Positions 9,778 through 20,662 of a DNA stretch of 64,000 bases are shown here, piece by piece. The DNA is from Staphylococcus roterodami (GTDB lineage: Bacteria > Bacillota > Bacilli > Staphylococcales > Staphylococcaceae). Location: NCBI GenBank assembly GCA_022493055.1, contig CP092781.1, positions 1,674,001 through 1,738,000 on the forward strand, in the 5' to 3' direction. The notes below the pieces were generated by a model. That model saw only the letters and a program-made list of their open reading frames with translations. It had not been told where the DNA came from and searched no databases. Made by a program: the position numbers and the translations under genes. Numbering within the stretch: position 1 is the stretch's first letter; the number at the start of each line of letters is the position of its first letter.

Positions 9778-10650
9778 TTATTTTTGACATACTGGACAAA
9801 AATGACTATTTCTTGTCGCGATGATTTTTGTTTCTATTGGACTATTACAAACTTTACAAGTTGCTTGTTTATAAACATTTAGATGCAATTGCATTTCACC
9901 TGTTTTTCCATCAGCATGACGGTAATCAGAAATACTTGTTCCACCATACTTTATACCTTCTTCTAAAACTTCTCGAACGTAATAAAAAACCATTTCTTGT
10001 TGCTGATGTGATAAATCTTTGACTTTTTTATCTGGCAGCACACCTGCACGGAATAATGCTTCACAAGCATATATATTTCCGCAACCAGCAATAACCTTAT
10101 GATCTAGAATAACTTGTTTAATCGACTTATTTATATTCGACTTGTGGTTGATTCGATTTAAATAATATGGCATTGCTTCTTTTGTAAAGGGTTCAGGTGC
10201 TATTTCTAAAAATGAAGGATATGATGCAATAGATGCAACATTTCTAATTTCGCCAAATCGACGTATATCAGAATAAATTAATTTTTTACCGTTTGAAAGT
10301 TCAAATATGACATGCCAATGTTTACGATAATTTGGTATTGCAATATCATCAAGCTCATCTACTATAAAAAAGCCGCCTGCCATGCCTAAATGGCTAATTA
10401 ATATGCGTTGACCTTGTTGATTATTTAATTGAAAAACAATATATTTACTTCTTCGTTCTACATTAGTAATAGTATAACCCTCTGACAAAGATTTAAAGGT
10501 ATCTAGCTCCATTCCTTTTACAATTGTTTCTTTGCCTTGTACTTTTCCTTCGATAACTTTATTCGAAAATATAACTTTATTAATTGATTCATTTATAATA
10601 TAAGGTTCAATTCCTCTTTTTACGTGTTCAACTTCTGGTAATTCTGGCAT
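9778..10650 (-). CDS. mutM: Formamidopyrimidine-DNA glycosylase (Fpg/MutM)
   Basis: Bifunctional glycosylase/AP lyase that removes 8-oxoguanine and formamidopyrimidines. 290 residues. Processed N-terminus PELPEVE gives the catalytic Pro2/Glu3. The helix-two-turn-helix region (HKVIAGCGNIYACEALFRAG) is near 184-204, and the C-terminal zinc finger has CKVC...CPVC at about 265-288. It sits between polA and coaE with 15-base gaps, so repair synthesis and base excision are co-transcribed. Confidence 0.96.
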   Translation of the reverse strand: MPELPEVEHVKRGIEPYIINESINKVIFSNKVIEGKVQGKETIVKGMELDTFKSLSEGYTITNVERRSKYIVFQLNNQQGQRILISHLGMAGGFFIVDELDDIAIPNYRKHWHVIFELSNGKKLIYSDIRRFGEIRNVASIASYPSFLEIAPEPFTKEAMPYYLNRINHKSNINKSIKQVILDHKVIAGCGNIYACEALFRAGVLPDKKVKDLSHQQQEMVFYYVREVLEEGIKYGGTSISDYRHADGKTGEMQLHLNVYKQATCKVCNSPIETKIIATRNSHFCPVCQK

Positions 10651-10665
10651 ACCGTTTTCCTCTCT

Positions 10666-13296
10666 TTATTTCGCATCATACCAAGTTGCACCATAACTTG
10701 AATCTACTTTTAATGGAACATCTAATTGCAAAGCATTTTCCATAATATCTTCCACAAATTCACTAAATGATTCAACTTCTGATTTAGGTACTTCAAAGAT
10801 TAATTCATCATGTACTTGCAATAATAGTTTAGCTTGGTATGTTGTGTCTTTCATTTTTTCTGCAAATTTAACCATGGCTAATTTAATGATATCTGCTGCA
10901 CTGCCTTGAATAGGCGTATTCATTGCTGTACGTTCTGCAAAACCACGTAAATTAAAGTTACGACTCGTAATATCAGGTATATATCGACGACGATGTAATA
11001 ATGTTTCAACATAACCTAATGCTTTTGCATCCTTAACAATATCAGACATATATTGTTTTACACCCGGAAAACTTGCCAAATAGTCATCAATAAATGCTTT
11101 CGCTTTTTTCCTAGTGATACCTAAGCTTTGACTCAAACCATAATCACTTATTCCATAAACTATTCCAAAGTTAACGGCTTTTGCTTGTCGACGCATTAAA
11201 CTATCAACTTGATCCGCTTCAACACCAAACACTTTCATGGCAGTTGCTGTATGAATATCATCACCATTAATAAATGCTTCTTTCATACTCTCATCTTGTG
11301 TAATATGCGCTAGCACACGTAATTCGATTTGAGAGTAGTCAGCTGATAATATAACACTATCTTTAGACGTTGGTTTAAATGCTTTTCTAATTTTACGTCC
11401 TTCTTCGAGTCTAACTGGAATATTTTGTAAGTTTGGATCTACGCTTGATAAGCGACCTGTTTGCGCTAATGTTTGATTAAAACGTGTATGAATACGTTGA
11501 TCATCACTTATCACTTTTTGTAATCCTTCAACATATGTCGATTGTAATTTTGATAATTGACGATACTCTAAAATATAATCAATTATTGGATGCTCACCTT
11601 GCAATTGTTCTAAAACATCAACTGCTGTTGAATAGCCTGTCTTTGTCTTTTTAATAACTGGTAATTTCAATGTTTCAAATAACACAACACCTAATTGTTT
11701 TGGCGAATTAATGTTAAATGCTTCACCAGCAGCTTCATGAATATTTTTTATTAAAACATCTAATTTTTGTTGGATTTCTAGCTCCATTTCCTGTAAATCA
11801 TTAATGTCAGTATATATGCCTGTTTCTTCCATTTTACTTAAAATTTGAGCAAGAGGAAGTTCTAAATCAGCTAATAGTTCAACTTGGTTATATTCTTCTA
11901 ATTGCTTATCCATATTTGGTTTTGAAAAATAAATCGCATCAGTTATAGACGCTACATATGGGTTTAAGACATCATCTTCAGGTACTTTAAACTTTTTACC
12001 TTTACCATATATACTAATATCATCTTTTACATAACTTTGACCATATAAGGAAACGACAGATTGAACGTCACTAATTGTACGTGATGGGTCAATAATATAA
12101 CTAGCTAACATAATATCGAAAGTAATATTTTGAATATTTATGTTTAAACGGTGAGATGCAACATATGTTTTTTTCGCGTCATAAACAACCTTTTTCGTAT
12201 TTGGATTCTCCAACCATTTAACTAATTCTTCATGTTTCTTTATGTCTTCAGAATCAATAACTACATGTTTATCTCCTGTAAATAACGAAAATTTTAAAAT
12301 ATTGTCTTTTAAATAATTGCCACCGTCTAATTCTAAATGAATAGCGGCTTCTGTTAATGCATCAAAGTCCACATTGTCAAATGTTGTATCTATCTCAAAA
12401 GTCTTCTCTTCTAATTCTTCTATACCTAATGTTTGATCTAAGTCACCAAGTAATTGTTTGAATTCTAACTTCTTAAATAACTCAATTTTTTCTTGTTGGT
12501 CATCTTGATTAGTCATTAAAGTATCTTCTAAACTAACTTCTATTGGACTATCCACATTAATCGTTGCTAATTCTTTACTCATTAATGCATCTTCTTTACT
12601 ATTTTCAAGTTTCTCTTTTAACTTTTTACCTGAAACTTCATCTAGATGTTCATAAACACCTTCTACTGTATTAAATTGATTTAATAATTTAATAGCTGTT
12701 TTTTCACCAACACCTGCGACACCAGGAATATTATCAGATGAATCTCCCATTAAACCTTTCATATCAATAATTTGACTAGGTGTAAGTCCATTATATTTTT
12801 CCGCGATAAATTCAGGCGTATAATGATCTACATCAGTAACACCTTTTTTAGTGTAATAAATCGATACATTGTCAGTAGCAAGCTGCGTTAAATCTCGATC
12901 TCCAGTAATGATAATTGTTTGAAATCCTGCTTTATCTGCTTCTTTGCTTAATGTACCAATAATGTCGTCTGCCTCATAATTATCTAATTCATAACGTTTA
13001 ATATGATAAGCATCCAAAAGTTGACGTATATACGGAAACTGCTCACTTAATTCTGGTGGCGTCTTTTGACGACCACCTTTATACTCACTGTACTTTTCGT
13101 GTCTGAAAGTTGTTTTACCTGCATCAAACGCAACTAAAAAATGATCTGGTTTTTCTTCTTTTAAAATTTTCTCTAATAACATTGCAAAACCATATACAGC
13201 ATTAGTATGAATGCCAGCTTTGTTTGATAACAAAGGTAATGCATAAAAAGCTCTAAAACTTAAGCTATTACCATCAATTAATACTAATTTATTCAC
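10666..13296 (-). CDS. polA: DNA polymerase I
   Basis: Gap-filling and Okazaki-fragment polymerase, 876 residues. N-terminal 5'-3' exonuclease (1-~290; DGNSLSFRAFYALP, DYEADDIIGTL, MGDSSDNIPGVAGVGEKTA). The middle domain has lost the DxE proofreading residues (it reads HLELDGGN), as in other Bacillota PolI. The C-terminal polymerase carries motif A (DYSQIELRVLAH), motif B (RRQAKAVNFGIVYG) and motif C (VHDELIFE). It is first gene of the polA-mutM-coaE operon. Confidence 0.97.
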   Translation of the reverse strand: MNKLVLIDGNSLSFRAFYALPLLSNKAGIHTNAVYGFAMLLEKILKEEKPDHFLVAFDAGKTTFRHEKYSEYKGGRQKTPPELSEQFPYIRQLLDAYHIKRYELDNYEADDIIGTLSKEADKAGFQTIIITGDRDLTQLATDNVSIYYTKKGVTDVDHYTPEFIAEKYNGLTPSQIIDMKGLMGDSSDNIPGVAGVGEKTAIKLLNQFNTVEGVYEHLDEVSGKKLKEKLENSKEDALMSKELATINVDSPIEVSLEDTLMTNQDDQQEKIELFKKLEFKQLLGDLDQTLGIEELEEKTFEIDTTFDNVDFDALTEAAIHLELDGGNYLKDNILKFSLFTGDKHVVIDSEDIKKHEELVKWLENPNTKKVVYDAKKTYVASHRLNINIQNITFDIMLASYIIDPSRTISDVQSVVSLYGQSYVKDDISIYGKGKKFKVPEDDVLNPYVASITDAIYFSKPNMDKQLEEYNQVELLADLELPLAQILSKMEETGIYTDINDLQEMELEIQQKLDVLIKNIHEAAGEAFNINSPKQLGVVLFETLKLPVIKKTKTGYSTAVDVLEQLQGEHPIIDYILEYRQLSKLQSTYVEGLQKVISDDQRIHTRFNQTLAQTGRLSSVDPNLQNIPVRLEEGRKIRKAFKPTSKDSVILSADYSQIELRVLAHITQDESMKEAFINGDDIHTATAMKVFGVEADQVDSLMRRQAKAVNFGIVYGISDYGLSQSLGITRKKAKAFIDDYLASFPGVKQYMSDIVKDAKALGYVETLLHRRRYIPDITSRNFNLRGFAERTAMNTPIQGSAADIIKLAMVKFAEKMKDTTYQAKLLLQVHDELIFEVPKSEVESFSEFVEDIMENALQLDVPLKVDSSYGATWYDAK

Positions 13297-13489
13297 AATT
13301 TTAACCTCCAGAACTAATTTATATATATTTTAGCATATTCGTCAGTCATGTCGTAATTAAAGAAACTATTGCCTATATTATTTATTATTCACCAATTTTC
13401 AGAACTTTAATTTCACTAAAATACAAACAAATTATTGAAGCAAGCTAATGCTTTCCATCATAGTATTAATTAATTTTTGAGTAGCACTA

Positions 13490-13526
13490 AAAAAGCATAA
13501 GCATGATAATGCGTACATGCTTATGC
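13490..13526 (-). terminator. Terminator of the DUF6056-like locus
   Basis: Perfect 11-base arms GCATAAGCATG and CATGCTTATGC with a 10-base loop, followed by TTTTTT on the minus strand, 32 bases after the stop of the gene at 13558. Confidence 0.85.
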
Positions 13527-13557
13527 CTCATAATTTAAGTGTGTAATTAATAATCGC

Positions 13558-13956
13558 TTATGAATCATCTGAGCCAAAAGGTATATATTTGACCTTAGTC
13601 ATTTTTGGTAATTCTTCATAGTTGTTAAACCACTCTTGATAGTTCTTGTTTATTGGTGACGGATGATGCATATAATGCTCGAATGGCAGTGATTCAACAG
13701 TATAAACTTCTTGACGTGGGTGGTCTTTGATTTGTTGTTTTAATAGCTGAACTCTTTGCTCATGTTCAAAGTGTACATAACTAAATGCACTTAAATACAC
13801 TACTGCTAATACTATAGCTGTACCTTTTATATACTTAATATCAATCGTTTTATATTTTCGAAATTCTTTTATTAAAATTATTAAAATAACGACATGTAAA
13901 GTATATACGACTAAAAAGTTACCTGGTTCAATTGGCGTTACAATGACTAGTATCAT
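13558..13956 (-). pseudogene. C-terminal fragment of a DUF6056-like membrane protein
   Basis: 132 codons: an opening membrane segment (ILVIVTPIEPGNFLVVYTLHV...), a second helix (GTAIVLAVVYLSAFSYVHF) and a soluble tail of about 85 residues with an E-x-Y/F-rich pattern. It overlaps the end of the 15047-13953 gene by four bases (ATGA), has no good Shine-Dalgarno, and starts in the middle of what would be one transmembrane helix of a roughly 500-residue protein. I read it as the downstream half of one gene broken by a single-base indel. Independent translation by coupling is the alternative. Function unknown. Confidence 0.55.
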
Positions 13957-15047
13957 TGCTTCGCAATAAAAATTGAAATAAGTAAAATATATAGTGTGAT
14001 TTGTGTTTTTTGGTCATTTATACATAGATATATTCCGGCAAACAACGATAATGCAAAATAACTACATACAATAATGTTCACAAAACTAACCAAACCAATA
14101 TCTGTGTTTTTATTCAATAAAAATTGATTGTAAAACAGTAAATAATATAAAGGTAAAGTGATAAATCCAATCATTATAATTCTGCGTTTTAGTAAAGTTA
14201 AATGTAAATAACGCTCACTTCTTAATAAAAGATATATAATCATTGCAGAAATCAAGCATAAAATAATGACTTGACTAAAAATCACACCATAAGGTAGTGA
14301 TGTCGATATCATTTCCGCAAATTTAGAAAAGATGCCTTGATTATTAGAAACTTGTTGATATTCTGAACCTTCGAATAAAATTTTACGATAATTGGGATTT
14401 GAAAACATAATAATCGTACCAATAGTTGCAATCATAAATGAAAACAATAACTTATAGTTAAGCATGCGATTCGCCGTGAAATCATATAAAAATGCTAATA
14501 TTAAAATTAAGCAATGAAATAGCGTTACATTTTCCATGAACAACTGCCCAAAAAAGCATAATACATAAAATAAAACTGTAATAGCGACGGGTTGTTTCCT
14601 TTTATATATAATTGCATTGATACAATAATAAATTATATATAGAGATATAAGGGTTGACGCAGCATAATTATAAAATCCAGCAAACCACCCATACGTATCA
14701 GCATAAATTGTACTAGGTATAATTAGCATAAGTGAAAATGCTAATAAATAATAGCTTTCCCAATCTTTACATTGTGTAATAAGCATAATCATCCAAATGA
14801 TACCTGTGCTAATAAGACCAAATGATAGCCAACGCAACCAGCTTACATGGACTGCTATTATTTCAAAAATATTTCCGATGTAACGGCCATTTAGTGATGC
14901 AAATCCCACTTTTAAAATGTCAGTATTGTAATTGCTAAACCATTGCAAATCATCGTGCATGAGTGGTAATAAAATACCCATAAAAGTATAAAACAATAAT
15001 ATCGCAATTAATATCATAGTTGTTTTGTGTAATTGAATTGTTTTCAC
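13953..15047 (-). pseudogene. N-terminal part of a DUF6056-like polytopic membrane protein
   Basis: 364 codons from the GTG at 15047 (GAGG upstream; a TTG at 15062 is less likely). About nine or ten predicted membrane helices; residues near 26-45 carry the LLPLMHDDLQW-type motif after helix 1 and the SLNGRYIGNIFEI segment that I associate with DUF6056/glycosyltransferase-like membrane proteins. It stops abruptly within the final helix (LYILLISIFIAKQ), and the missing helix continues in the next frame. It lies between polA and phoR. My memory of other S. aureus genomes is of a single gene here, supporting a frameshift. Function unknown. Confidence 0.55.
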
Positions 15048-15062
15048 TTTAATAATCCTCAA

Positions 15063-15522
15063 ATCTAGTTAAATTTTCCTCAACTTGCAGGTTGAAAAAT
15101 TAAATCACTGTTTAGAGTTAGTTATCATTTTCACCTATTCATGTTTTCTCAATCAAATTAGATAAACGAGGTATTTGAGTTCACTTATCTTCACAATATA
15201 ATATTCGCCCCTCGTCTTAATACATATGCGAATTTATACACCTATTTTTTAAAACATTTAAATTAAGTTTTATTTTCGTTCAATTAAAACTTATCATAAG
15301 CATCTATTTTTAGCCCGCTTCTAAAATTTCTTTATTATAATAAATATATTATAAAATTGCTTAATTCACAACAATCTATTGTGTTGTTCTGTGTTCAATA
15401 ATCATTCTAGCTACATTATTAATTTATAAAGTATGAACTGAAAAAACCATTGAATGGTAATACATAAGTTATTACTGCTTTTAATTACCTTCATTTATAT
15501 AGTCCAATTTGATATAGCGCCG
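15063..15522. other. Gene-free, very A+T-rich stretch
   Basis: About 460 bases between the DUF6056-like gene and the phoR terminator. I see no convincing open reading frame or stable hairpin. It must contain the promoter of the minus-strand membrane-protein gene, but no clear -35/-10 pair stands out. Confidence 0.5.
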
Positions 15523-15564
15523 AAAAAAAGGTAACAACAACGTGAAAACACACGTGCTGTTACC
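15523..15564 (-). terminator. phoPR terminator
   Basis: Minus-strand hairpin GGTAACAGCACGTGTG TTTT CACGTTGTTGTTACC followed by TTTTTTT, ten bases after the phoR stop. Confidence 0.9.
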
Positions 15565-15574
15565 TATACATTAT

Positions 15575-17239
15575 CTATGCTTTATAATCTTTTAAAATGA
15601 CTTTAAAAGTTGAACCTTGTCCAACTTGACTACTAACTTCAATGTTTCCTTGATGAGCTTCAACGATATGCTTTGTAATAGATAATCCCAGTCCTGTTCC
15701 ACCCGAGTCACGACTTCGTGCCTTATCTACTCTATAAAACCTTTCAAAAATTCGTTGTTGATCCTCTAATTTAATACCAATACCAAAATCTTGCACTTCA
15801 AAAACAACGTTGAAATCATCACGATATACACGGACGTCTATTTCACGATTTTCAAATGAATAGTTAATTGCATTTGTTAACAAGTTCGTAATGACTTGCG
15901 CGATTTTACTTTCTTGTGCTTTTACAATAACATCTGCTTGTATTTCTGTATGAATTTTAATATTTTTTTGATTTGCTTGCGTCATCATATTATTAATAAT
16001 ACGCTTTGTTAAATCAGATAAATTCATATATTCTGTGTCTAGCTCAGTGTGTTGTTCGATATGCGATAAGTCTAACAGGTCTGTGACAAGAGATTCAATT
16101 CTGTTTGATTCTTTTAATATAATGTTTAAAAACATATCTAATGACTCCGAATCATTTTTAGCACCATCAATTAACGTTTCTGCAAAACCTTTAATTGAAG
16201 TAATTGGTGTTTTCAATTCATGAGAAACATTAGCTACAAATTCTCGCCTTAAATTTTCAAGTTGTTTTAAATTTGTAATATCATGCATAACAACAAGAAT
16301 ACCTTGCAAACTTTTTTGTGATCTCGTTAAAATCGGTACACAAGAAATATCAAAATATTTGGTATGTACTGTATTAATTGATACTTCTAATTGTTCATAA
16401 ATGGGTTTTTCAATTTTAAAACTTTCTAAAATTAACTGTTCTATTTCTATATTTACATAACCATGGTAGCTTATTTGTTCAATATTATGTGAAATATTAA
16501 ATTGTTCATAATATGCTTTATTAGCAACTACAATTTTTCCATTACGATCTATCATTAAAATTGCACTAGGAATATTTTCAATCGTTGTTTTTAATCGATT
16601 GGATTGAATTTTTTGCTCATTATTTAACTTTTGAAGACGTCTTGCTAAATCATTAGTTGATACAAAAAGTGCTTTAGTCTCAACAACATTACTTTCTGGT
16701 ACGCGAATGTGATAATAACCATTTGCTAATAGTTGTGTTGCGTAAGTTACCTCTTGAATCGGACGAATTAATGTTCGCTTAAAACTACGACTCGCAAAAT
16801 ACAGACAAATAAGGACTATTAAGCAAGTTAGAATTAAGTATTTCCACAATGTCCAATGCATTTCAGAAATATCATTATTGTATCCTTTAATCCAAACATG
16901 ATAATCATTGATTTTCTCATTAAATGTAAAAATATTTTTATTCTGAATATAACTTTCTTCTGTCTTGGTTGCTTTCAATTGACCACTTTTAAAAACATTT
17001 TTATCATTTTTAGTAATCAATAAATCTACATTTTGTTGTTTAACAATCTTCTTAAGTTTATTAATCTCATTATCTTGTAATAAATATATATAGGATCTTG
17101 CATCTGTAGCTAGAGCTTGTTCATGTTTTTCAGATAAGACATAAGTGATGGAAGCATGAATAATAATGCCTAATGTGACAAAGCTGATAATCAAAATTGT
17201 ACTTATCAACAACATTAGGCGATGGTGAAACTTCATCAT
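15575..17239 (-). CDS. phoR: Sensor histidine kinase PhoR
   Basis: Membrane kinase of the PhoPR phosphate-starvation system, 554 residues. Two membrane helices (about 8-30 and 134-153) flank an extracellular sensor loop. A HAMP segment, a PAS domain (IPSAILMIDRNGKIVVANKAY), a HisKA H-box (ANVSHELKTP) and an HATPase domain with N box (NLLTNAINYS), G1 (DFGIGI) and G2 (GGTGLGL) follow. Its ATG overlaps the phoP stop by one base, so the two are translationally coupled. Similar architecture occurs in WalK, but WalK is encoded near oriC. Confidence 0.9.
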   Translation of the reverse strand: MMKFHHRLMLLISTILIISFVTLGIIIHASITYVLSEKHEQALATDARSYIYLLQDNEINKLKKIVKQQNVDLLITKNDKNVFKSGQLKATKTEESYIQNKNIFTFNEKINDYHVWIKGYNNDISEMHWTLWKYLILTCLIVLICLYFASRSFKRTLIRPIQEVTYATQLLANGYYHIRVPESNVVETKALFVSTNDLARRLQKLNNEQKIQSNRLKTTIENIPSAILMIDRNGKIVVANKAYYEQFNISHNIEQISYHGYVNIEIEQLILESFKIEKPIYEQLEVSINTVHTKYFDISCVPILTRSQKSLQGILVVMHDITNLKQLENLRREFVANVSHELKTPITSIKGFAETLIDGAKNDSESLDMFLNIILKESNRIESLVTDLLDLSHIEQHTELDTEYMNLSDLTKRIINNMMTQANQKNIKIHTEIQADVIVKAQESKIAQVITNLLTNAINYSFENREIDVRVYRDDFNVVFEVQDFGIGIKLEDQQRIFERFYRVDKARSRDSGGTGLGLSITKHIVEAHQGNIEVSSQVGQGSTFKVILKDYKA

Positions 17240-17940
17240 TATTCTTTTGGTCTCTCTAATTTATAACCTAAACCACGTACTGTTTTAATGAGTTGTGGCT
17301 TCTTAGGATTATCTTCTAATTTTTCTCTTAGATGACTAATGTGGACATCAACGATTCTTGAATCTCCAGCAAATTCATAATTCCATACTGTGTTTAACAT
17401 GTGCTCTCTCGTAATAACTCTACCTTGTCTTTCTATTAAATAAAGTAATAGTTCAAATTCTTTCGGAGTTAGCTCCAACAACTCATTATGCTTATATACT
17501 TCGAAATAATCTGGTCTAATTCGTATTGATCCGATAGTAATATCATCTTCAATTTCTTCTACTTCTTTTACAAATTGCGAACGTCTTAAAATTGCTTTTA
17601 CACGTGCAACAACTTCTCTAGGTGAAAAAGGTTTAGTCATATAATCATCTGCACCTAATTCTAAACCTAAAACCCGGTCAAATTCATCATTTTTTGCCGT
17701 TAACATTAATATAGGGACTAAATTTTTATTTGTTCTTACTGTCTTACATACTTCAATGCCATCTTTCTTAGGTAACATAACATCTAAAATAATTAAATCC
17801 GGCTGTTCATTTTCTACCTTTTCTAAAGCTTCATCGCCATCGAATGCGACAACAACTTCATAACCAGCAGTTTCTAAGTTATATTTAAGTAATGTTACGA
17901 TTGAATGTTCGTCATCTACTACCAACACTTTTTGCGACAT
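17239..17940 (-). CDS. phoP: Response regulator PhoP (OmpR family)
   Basis: DNA-binding response regulator partnered with PhoR, 233 residues. Receiver domain 1-~120 with acidic pocket Asp9/Asp10, phospho-acceptor Asp53 (IILDVMLP) and the MTKPFSP lysine. Winged-helix output domain ~135-230 (LTPKEFELLLYL, VWNYEFAGDSRIVDVHISHL, TVRGLGYKLE). It leads the phoPR operon. The regulon should include phosphate transport and teichoic-acid adjustments as in other Bacillota; no direct target is visible here. Confidence 0.93.
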   Translation of the reverse strand: MSQKVLVVDDEHSIVTLLKYNLETAGYEVVVAFDGDEALEKVENEQPDLIILDVMLPKKDGIEVCKTVRTNKNLVPILMLTAKNDEFDRVLGLELGADDYMTKPFSPREVVARVKAILRRSQFVKEVEEIEDDITIGSIRIRPDYFEVYKHNELLELTPKEFELLLYLIERQGRVITREHMLNTVWNYEFAGDSRIVDVHISHLREKLEDNPKKPQLIKTVRGLGYKLERPKE

Positions 17941-18130
17941 AGTATGCCTCCCTAACTTATAATTATATTTACATTATAACCGAACTTTTTATAAAAATAA
18001 CATCCTACACATTATCTTTACACATTTTTTACATTGCTTTACATGTTATCAAAAATATACTTCTTACTTTCTTAACAATTCTAATATAAATACTCTCCCG
18101 AATAATACCTTCTATGTTTTCCATATGTAA

Positions 18131-18169
18131 TTAAAAAGTGAACCTAGCATTATACTTTGCCAGGCTCAC
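18131..18169 (-). terminator. gltA-icd terminator
   Basis: Arms GTGAGCCTGGCA and TGCTAGGTTCAC followed by TTTTTAATT on the minus strand, just after the icd stop. Confidence 0.87.
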
Positions 18170-18183
18170 CTACATTTATCGTC

Positions 18184-19452
18184 TTATTTTAAATTTTTAA
18201 TCAATTCATCTGCAAAAGCTGAAGTTGAAACTTCTTCAGCACCATCCATTAATCGAGCAAAATCATAAGTTACAACTTTTGAAGCGATAGTATCTTCAAT
18301 AGAATCTGTAATCTTATCTGCAGCTTCTTGCCATCCTAAATGCTCTAACATTAATACAGAACTTAAAATAACAGAAGATGGATTCACTTTATTTAAACCA
18401 GCATATTTTGGTGCAGTACCATGAGTTGCTTCAAAGATAGCATGACCTGTTTCATAATTAATATTTGCACCTGGAGCTATACCTATTCCACCAACTTGTG
18501 CTGCTAATGCATCTGAAATGTAATCACCATTCAAATTCATTGTCGCTACAACGTCATGCTCAGCTGGACGCGTTAAAATTTGTTGCAAGAAGATATCAGC
18601 AATTGAATCTTTAATGATGATTTTGCCTTCTTTTTCAGCTTTTTCTTGTACAGCATTTGCAGCATCTTTGCCTTCTTTTTCAACAATTTCATCATACTGT
18701 TGCCATGTAAAAACTTTATCTCCAAACTCATTTAGTGCTAAATCATAACCCCATTGTTTAAATGAACCTTCAGTAAATTTCATAATATTACCTTTATGAA
18801 CTAAAGTTACTGATTTACGGTTATTATCAATCGCATATTGGATTGCTGCTCTAACTAAACGCTCCGTTCCTTCTTTAGAAACTGGTTTAATACCAATACC
18901 TGAAGTTTCTGGGAATCTAATATTCGTAGCTCCCATTTCGTTTTGCAAGAAGTCAATTACTTTTTTAACTTCAGGTGTGCCTTCTTTAAATTCAATACCC
19001 GCATAGATATCTTCAGTATTTTCACGGAAAATAACCATATCAACATCTTGAGGACGTTTAACTGGAGATGGCACCCCTTTAAACCAACGTACAGGTCTCA
19101 AACAAGTAAATAAATCTAACTCTTGACGTAACGCTACATTTAATGATCTAATACCGCCACCGATTGGCGTTGTTAATGGGCCTTTAACTGCAATTAAATA
19201 TTCTTTAATTGTGTCAAGTGTTTCTTGTGGTAACCATTCACCAGTTGTATCAAACGCTTTTTGACCTGCTAATACTTCTTTCCATTCAATACGTTTTTCA
19301 CCATTATAAGCCTTGTCAACTGCAGCATCTATAACACGACTTGCTGCCTCCCAAATATCTGGTCCAATACCATCACCAATAATAAATGGAATAATTGGTT
19401 CATTTGGTACGTTTAATCCTTCAGTTCCTTGAGTAATTTTTTCTGCAGTCAT
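18184..19452 (-). CDS. icd: Isocitrate dehydrogenase (NADP-dependent)
   Basis: TCA-cycle oxidation of isocitrate to 2-oxoglutarate, 422 residues. Substrate-binding stretch [18 protein letters not shown] (the phospho-regulatory serine of E. coli Icd corresponds to the Ser in IRSLN), metal-binding [14 protein letters not shown] and NADP-binding [13 protein letters not shown] chose ATG 19452 with GGAGGT upstream; the open frame extends to 19545 but would run into gltA. It is co-transcribed with gltA 46 bases upstream. Confidence 0.96.
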   Translation of the reverse strand: MTAEKITQGTEGLNVPNEPIIPFIIGDGIGPDIWEAASRVIDAAVDKAYNGEKRIEWKEVLAGQKAFDTTGEWLPQETLDTIKEYLIAVKGPLTTPIGGGIRSLNVALRQELDLFTCLRPVRWFKGVPSPVKRPQDVDMVIFRENTEDIYAGIEFKEGTPEVKKVIDFLQNEMGATNIRFPETSGIGIKPVSKEGTERLVRAAIQYAIDNNRKSVTLVHKGNIMKFTEGSFKQWGYDLALNEFGDKVFTWQQYDEIVEKEGKDAANAVQEKAEKEGKIIIKDSIADIFLQQILTRPAEHDVVATMNLNGDYISDALAAQVGGIGIAPGANINYETGHAIFEATHGTAPKYAGLNKVNPSSVILSSVLMLEHLGWQEAADKITDSIEDTIASKVVTYDFARLMDGAEEVSTSAFADELIKNLK

Positions 19453-19498
19453 AGTTATTTTACCTCCAAAATTTACATCTTCATTTTTATTTTTTCGA

Positions 19499-20620
19499 TT
19501 ATTTTCTTTCTTCAAGTGGAATATATTTACGATTAGTTTCGCCAATATATTTTGCTCTAGGACGCATAATTCTGTTGTCTTTATATTGTTCTAAAATGTG
19601 AGCAATCCATCCTGCAGAACGACTTACTGCAAAGATTGGCGTGAATAAATCATGTGGTATTTCCATGCAGTGATATACACTTGCACTATAAAAATCAACG
19701 TTTGGAATTAAACCTTTTTCTTCAGCCATACGTTTTTCCATTTTCACTGACATTTCAAATAGTTCTTCACGACCAGCGTCTTTAGTAATTTGACGGCTCA
19801 TTTCTCTTAAATATTTCGCTCTCGGATCACCATCTTTGTACACGCGATGTCCGAAGCCCATTACTTTTTCTTTGTTAGCAAATTTTTCATCTAAATACGT
19901 ATCGACATTATCTATTGACCCGATTTCAGACAACATTGTCATAACTTGTTCATTTGCACCACCATGCAATGGACCTTTTAGTGATCCAACAGCAGCTACT
20001 ATACCTGAATACATATCTGATAATGATGATACTGCGCAACGTGCTGTAAATGCTGATGCGTTCAACTCATGATCAGCATGTAAAATAAGTGCTTTGTTGA
20101 ATGCCTCAACTTCAATATCGGTTGGTATTTCCCCACGTAACATATATAAGAAGTTTGCTGCATAACTTAAGTTTGGATTTGGCTTAACCGGTTCTTTATC
20201 CTGTCTTACTCTAGCAAATGCAGTAACTAATGAAGCAACTTTAGCTTGAATTCGCATTGCTCTTTCATAACGATTTTCATCTGATTCATTTTCTGCATCT
20301 GGGTCAAAATGAGCAATATATGATAGCGACGTACGTAATGCTGTCATTGGATGAACATGATCAGTTACATACTCCTCAAAATGTGTATATACACGAGGAT
20401 TTAATGTCATGTATTGATTTAATTTCCCCTTTAAATGAGCTAGCTCTTCTTTATTTGGCAATCTGTAATTCCATAATAAAAAAACTACTTCTTCAAATTG
20501 CGCATTTTCAGCTAGATCATCAATATCATAGCCAGCATAAGTTAATTGACTATCAATAATTGAACTTATTTTAGTCTCCGCTGCAATAACCCCTTCTAAA
20601 CCTCTTTGTAATTCTGCCAT
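19499..20620 (-). CDS. gltA: Citrate synthase
   Basis: Condenses acetyl-CoA with oxaloacetate to citrate. 373 residues, the short form typical of Bacillota (CitZ/CitA type). Catalytic residues lie in [11 protein letters not shown] and GFGHRVYK (two His) and in the [11 protein letters not shown] segment (Asp). AAGGGG precedes the ATG. It is first gene of gltA-icd and divergent from cycA; a cre-like site lies in its leader. Confidence 0.95.
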   Translation of the reverse strand: MAELQRGLEGVIAAETKISSIIDSQLTYAGYDIDDLAENAQFEEVVFLLWNYRLPNKEELAHLKGKLNQYMTLNPRVYTHFEEYVTDHVHPMTALRTSLSYIAHFDPDAENESDENRYERAMRIQAKVASLVTAFARVRQDKEPVKPNPNLSYAANFLYMLRGEIPTDIEVEAFNKALILHADHELNASAFTARCAVSSLSDMYSGIVAAVGSLKGPLHGGANEQVMTMLSEIGSIDNVDTYLDEKFANKEKVMGFGHRVYKDGDPRAKYLREMSRQITKDAGREELFEMSVKMEKRMAEEKGLIPNVDFYSASVYHCMEIPHDLFTPIFAVSRSAGWIAHILEQYKDNRIMRPRAKYIGETNRKYIPLEERK

Positions 20621-20648
20621 GATAAATTTCCCCTTTACTGTTTCTTTA

Positions 20649-20662
20649 TGAAATGGCTTTCA
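20649..20662 (-). promoter_or_regulatory. Candidate cre box in the gltA leader
   Basis: TGAAAGCCATTTCA on the minus strand differs from the TGNAANCGNWNNCW consensus at one base and is a near palindrome. It lies 29 bases upstream of the gltA start, where CcpA binding could block elongation. CcpA control of citrate synthase is established in Bacillota; this particular site is inferred. Confidence 0.4.

Noticed and set aside
19453..19545. N-terminal extension of isocitrate dehydrogenase
   Set aside because: It would overlap the gltA coding region; the ATG at 19452 has GGAGGT and gives the normal family length.
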